This document shows, in pieces, positions 61,955-64,000 of a DNA stretch of 64,000 nt. The stretch spans positions 62,001 to 126,000 of the forward strand of contig BAHV02000016.1 of NCBI GenBank assembly GCA_000508965.1, written 5' to 3'. The DNA is from Dielma sp000508965. GTDB taxonomy: Bacteria; Bacillota_I; Bacilli_A; Erysipelotrichales; Erysipelotrichaceae. Within the stretch, counting starts at the first letter, position 1; each line of letters opens with the position of its first letter. Below the pieces are notes generated by a model that ran no database searches, was not told where the DNA came from, and worked only from the letters and a program-made list of their open reading frames with translations. The position numbers and the translations under genes are program-made.

Positions 61955-62591
61955 AAGCTTCCTCCTTGCTTATCCGTTCAAATTCAATAACCCACACCCA
62001 CGGATTGGATTCCCATCCATAGCAATCGAGATCTTTCCGATTAACTGTGCTATTCCATAGATCGGAAAAAGCAAGCGTATGGGCATAGCGAATATTTTCA
62101 CTTTCCTCATAGGGTAGCTGATTTTCATAATGCTTAACTATGCCAGAACGTACACCCTCATTAATGATTTCATCATTACTTATGTTTTGAAGCCGTTCAA
62201 TACGCACGTCAGTTACTTTTAGGAATAATCTGGCTGCTTTTTTTGGCATATGGATTGATGGGCGCCAACACGCTCTATACCAATCATCCAGCAAAACACT
62301 ATCAGCCCTATATATGTATTCATCTTCATATAAAGCCCATGCCTCTCGTACATATAAGATGTCCCCGATTTTATAATCAGGCTTCAATGGATGCGTAATT
62401 TCGTTCCAGCAGCTAGCTATTTTTTGATATAAACAGTACGCATCATTTACATATTTATCAGCAACGCATTGAGATAAATTGTTATTAATAAATTCTTCTC
62501 TACGTTGCCATTTGGCAATTCGCCTTGTGGTTGTCTTTCTTCTTTCAAGTATCGCTTTCACCATTTCTGTGTTAAACAATATCGGCTTCAT
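61941..62591 (-). CDS. ASCH/YqfB-like phage protein
   Basis: 216 residues from ATG 62591 (GGAAGG upstream; a GTG at 62600 is in frame). N-terminus KPILFNTEMVKAILERRKTTTRR, then GDILYVREAWALYEDEYIYRAD, CWRPSIHMPKKAARLFLKVTDVRIERLQNI: pattern of phage ASCH-fold proteins frequently called morphogenetic. Proposed to bind RNA or modified nucleotides. Overlaps its neighbour downstream by 14 bases. Confidence 0.7.
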   Translation of the reverse strand: MKPILFNTEMVKAILERRKTTTRRIAKWQRREEFINNNLSQCVADKYVNDAYCLYQKIASCWNEITHPLKPDYKIGDILYVREAWALYEDEYIYRADSVLLDDWYRACWRPSIHMPKKAARLFLKVTDVRIERLQNISNDEIINEGVRSGIVKHYENQLPYEESENIRYAHTLAFSDLWNSTVNRKDLDCYGWESNPWVWVIEFERISKEEAYGKS

Positions 62592-62596
62592 ATGTT

Positions 62597-62797
62597 TCAC
62601 CTTCCTATCTTTTTTCTTTTACCAACATCAACTAATTCTGCATCAAGTCCAAACAACGCCGCCTGCACCGGCTTTTCTAGCTCTAGGCGCCCGCCAGTCT
62701 TATTAATGCATTCTTGACACATCAGATGCCCATTGATGCCCTTGCACTGTTTCCAGGCTCCGCAGCAATCACATTTATCAACAAACCAATCAGCCAC
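62597..62797 (-). CDS. Small zinc-ribbon protein (66 aa)
   Basis: 66 residues starting at GTG 62797 after GGAGGTG. Two Cys pairs (CDCCGAWKQC and CQEC) make a zinc ribbon; the tail ends KRKKIGR. It is followed by the ASCH-like gene. Function unknown. Confidence 0.5.
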   Translation of the reverse strand: MADWFVDKCDCCGAWKQCKGINGHLMCQECINKTGGRLELEKPVQAALFGLDAELVDVGKRKKIGR

Positions 62798-62825
62798 TTT
62801 TACACCTCCAGTTTTGATGTCATTT

Positions 62826-62883
62826 ACGAACTTTTAACGAACTTTTACGAAGTTCAGCATTTTTTCACGAAAACGGCCGTTTT
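62826..62883. repeat. 11-bp direct repeats and palindrome in early-region gap
   Basis: ACGAACTTTTA occurs twice in direct tandem with an 11-base step (62826 and 62837), followed by a partial third copy. A 14-base palindrome AAAACGGCCGTTTT follows at 62870-62883. It lies in the 240-base gap (62798-63037) that has no gene. Candidate operator or replication repeat. Confidence 0.5.
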
Positions 62884-63037
62884 TTTGCAAAATTGCCAAA
62901 AATCAGCCAAATTTCATGCAATATAACCTTAATATTATGTTGCATCATGATTTCAGCGCTTTAAGCCTTAAACAATGGCGTTTCCACACGTTTTTTTAAG
63001 TCCAATAGTTTTTGATTTTTTTGTATCCTTTTTAGCC

Positions 63038-63181
63038 TTATATTTCGTTGTTTTGCGCTTCGAAATACAAGAACTCCTGAATGCCTTCTGCGACCTCCAG
63101 AAGTTCCATTTCTAATGCCTCCACCGGCAGCTTGCCGTTGTGTGTTCGTAGGTACTCAAACAGTTGCCATCTATCTTGCAT
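63038..63181 (-). CDS. Hypothetical small phage protein (47 aa)
   Basis: 47 residues from ATG 63181 (AAGGAG upstream, sitting within the helicase 3' end). A longer frame from 63262 would begin inside the helicase gene and has no ribosome site. Acidic, helical: DRWQLFEYLRTHNGKLPVEALEMELLEV. Function unknown. It overlaps the helicase stop by 11 bases. Confidence 0.5.
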   Translation of the reverse strand: MQDRWQLFEYLRTHNGKLPVEALEMELLEVAEGIQEFLYFEAQNNEI

Positions 63182-64000
63182 AGTGCATCTCCTTGAAAAT
63201 TTGCGTAGTCTTTTGATATTCCAAATCAATCTTGCCACGCTTACCGGATCGGTTTTTATCAACGATCAACTGTATGTCTGATGTCGTTTTATCAAGATCA
63301 TCATTAGGATTATGCAGCAGCATAACCACATGAGCTGATTGTTCAAGCTCACCGGAATCTTTTAAAAAGTTTACAGTAGGTGCATCCGTGCCTGCTCGAT
63401 TAATGTGAGCGAGCAAGAAAACTGTCACGTTTAAATCCTTTGTCATTTTCTGAATCTCTCGTACCGCCTCACCGATTCGCTCAGTATCACTTTGCCTTTT
63501 GCCGGTAGTTACATATCCGATATGATCGATAAAGATGATACAATGCCCTTCACGCTGCTCTCTGGTTAAGATTGCTCTGACTGCTTTTAAAGACTTAGAA
63601 CCGTTATAAATCTTGATTTTCTTATTGTAGATTAGTGTTAAAGCAGTATTCATCTTGTTTATCTCATTCACTTCTAGCTTTGTAAAACGATTGATTGGAA
63701 TCGCAGAATTAATAGCAGCTAAGCGCTCATAGATTTCCTTTTCTGTCATTTCCATATTCAGATAGATGCACTTATATCTATCTGATAGATCATTGATCAT
63801 ATTAAGTGCAAATCCTGTTTTACCTACCGAAGGACGAGCTGCGATTACATTCAATGTATTTTCCAACAGTCCAACACGATTCAGGCAGTCCAAATCCCTA
63901 AACCTAATCTTTGCTCGATCTGTCGTTATCAAGTCATAAATCTCTTGAGGTTTAGGTTTATGATAATCATTAACATTTACAAATTCCGAGCTAACGGATC
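63171..64000 (-). CDS. DnaB-like replicative helicase (5' end off window)
   Basis: At least 275 residues; the frame is open to the window edge with no credible start inside. Walker A AARPSVGKTGFALNM, Walker B HCIIFIDHIGYV, and the later LLAHINRAGTDAPTVNFLKDSGELEQSAHVVMLLHNP and KNRSGKRGKIDLEY motifs are those of the DnaB RecA-like C-terminal domain. The N-terminal domain would be upstream. It is the first gene of the phage early operon visible, pointing to own-helicase replication of the phage. Confidence 0.9.
   Translation of the reverse strand, partial: SVSSEFVNVNDYHKPKPQEIYDLITTDRAKIRFRDLDCLNRVGLLENTLNVIAARPSVGKTGFALNMINDLSDRYKCIYLNMEMTEKEIYERLAAINSAIPINRFTKLEVNEINKMNTALTLIYNKKIKIYNGSKSLKAVRAILTREQREGHCIIFIDHIGYVTTGKRQSDTERIGEAVREIQKMTKDLNVTVFLLAHINRAGTDAPTVNFLKDSGELEQSAHVVMLLHNPNDDLDKTTSDIQLIVDKNRSGKRGKIDLEYQKTTQIFKEMHYAR

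Larger units (their letters stand above)
35600..64000 (-). mobile_element. Prophage, podovirus-like organisation (right end off window)
   Basis: On the minus strand the order is helicase, small early genes, methyltransferase, late regulator, terminase, portal, scaffold, capsid, connector proteins, fibres, holin, lysin, large virion protein. There is no tape-measure or tail-tube gene, so a short-tailed virion is likely. The left edge is set by inference at 35,580-35,620, where a host pilin gene is cut. No integrase or repressor lies in the window; these must be beyond 64,000. Confidence 0.8.

Noticed and set aside
63038..63262. A 74-residue version of the small gene after the helicase
   Set aside because: The first 27 codons lie within the helicase gene in another frame, and the ribosome site matches the ATG at 63181.
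1..64000. CRISPR arrays and rRNA genes
   Set aside because: No series of identical spaced repeats of 24-40 bases and no rRNA-like sequence was seen on either strand.

Overview
The window looks like chromosome from a low-GC Gram-positive gut bacterium (Firmicutes, possibly Erysipelotrichia-like; this is inferred from gene style and is not proven). It carries two mobile elements around a short host segment. Nearly all genes of both elements lie on the minus strand.

Region A (1 to about 21,890) is one arm of an integrative and conjugative element of the Tn1549/CTn type. Reading on the minus strand from the element end it holds parA, parB, several small coupled genes, an ssb, two RepA_N-type initiator genes (the second with 23-bp iterons inside it) and a DnaC-like loader. 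The transfer module follows: PcfB, VirD4, Maff2, VirB6, PrgI, VirB4, DUF3789, a three-domain wall hydrolase, DUF4315, DUF4366 and topoisomerase III. Last is a thioester/Cna-type surface protein that runs off the window. Relaxase and recombinase are not in view. The element end appears to lie inside an AT-rich tyrosine integrase gene next to a tRNA-His gene, so an older tRNA-linked element seems to have been broken by this one.

Region B (about 22,600 to 35,580) is host-like. It holds tRNA-His, an XRE regulator with an ABC exporter, a nitroreductase with the DNA glycosylase Tag, a REC-GGDEF-EAL signalling protein, a small XRE regulator, a 1-phosphofructokinase-type kinase, a beta-glucoside PTS EIIBC with a GH1 6-phospho-beta-glucosidase and a divergent PRD regulator, and a TadE-like gene. 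The 3' remnant of a pilin-like gene closes the region.

Region C (about 35,600 to 64,000 and beyond) is a prophage with podovirus-like structure: terminase, portal, scaffold, capsid and connector genes, no tape-measure gene, fibre genes, a holin/M23-lysin cassette, and a 1,727-residue multidomain virion protein at the end. Early genes at the right include a DnaB-like helicase (5' end off the window), a C5 methyltransferase and many small coupled ORFs. The most striking signal is a pair of homopolymeric G tracts (12 and 13) just after the start codons of two neighbouring fibre genes. Both are currently in frame, and a change of one G either way brings a stop codon within about 20 codons. This is a probable phase-variable receptor-binding switch in a phage. 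The prophage left edge falls at the truncated pilin gene, so integration may have disrupted a tad-type pilus locus.
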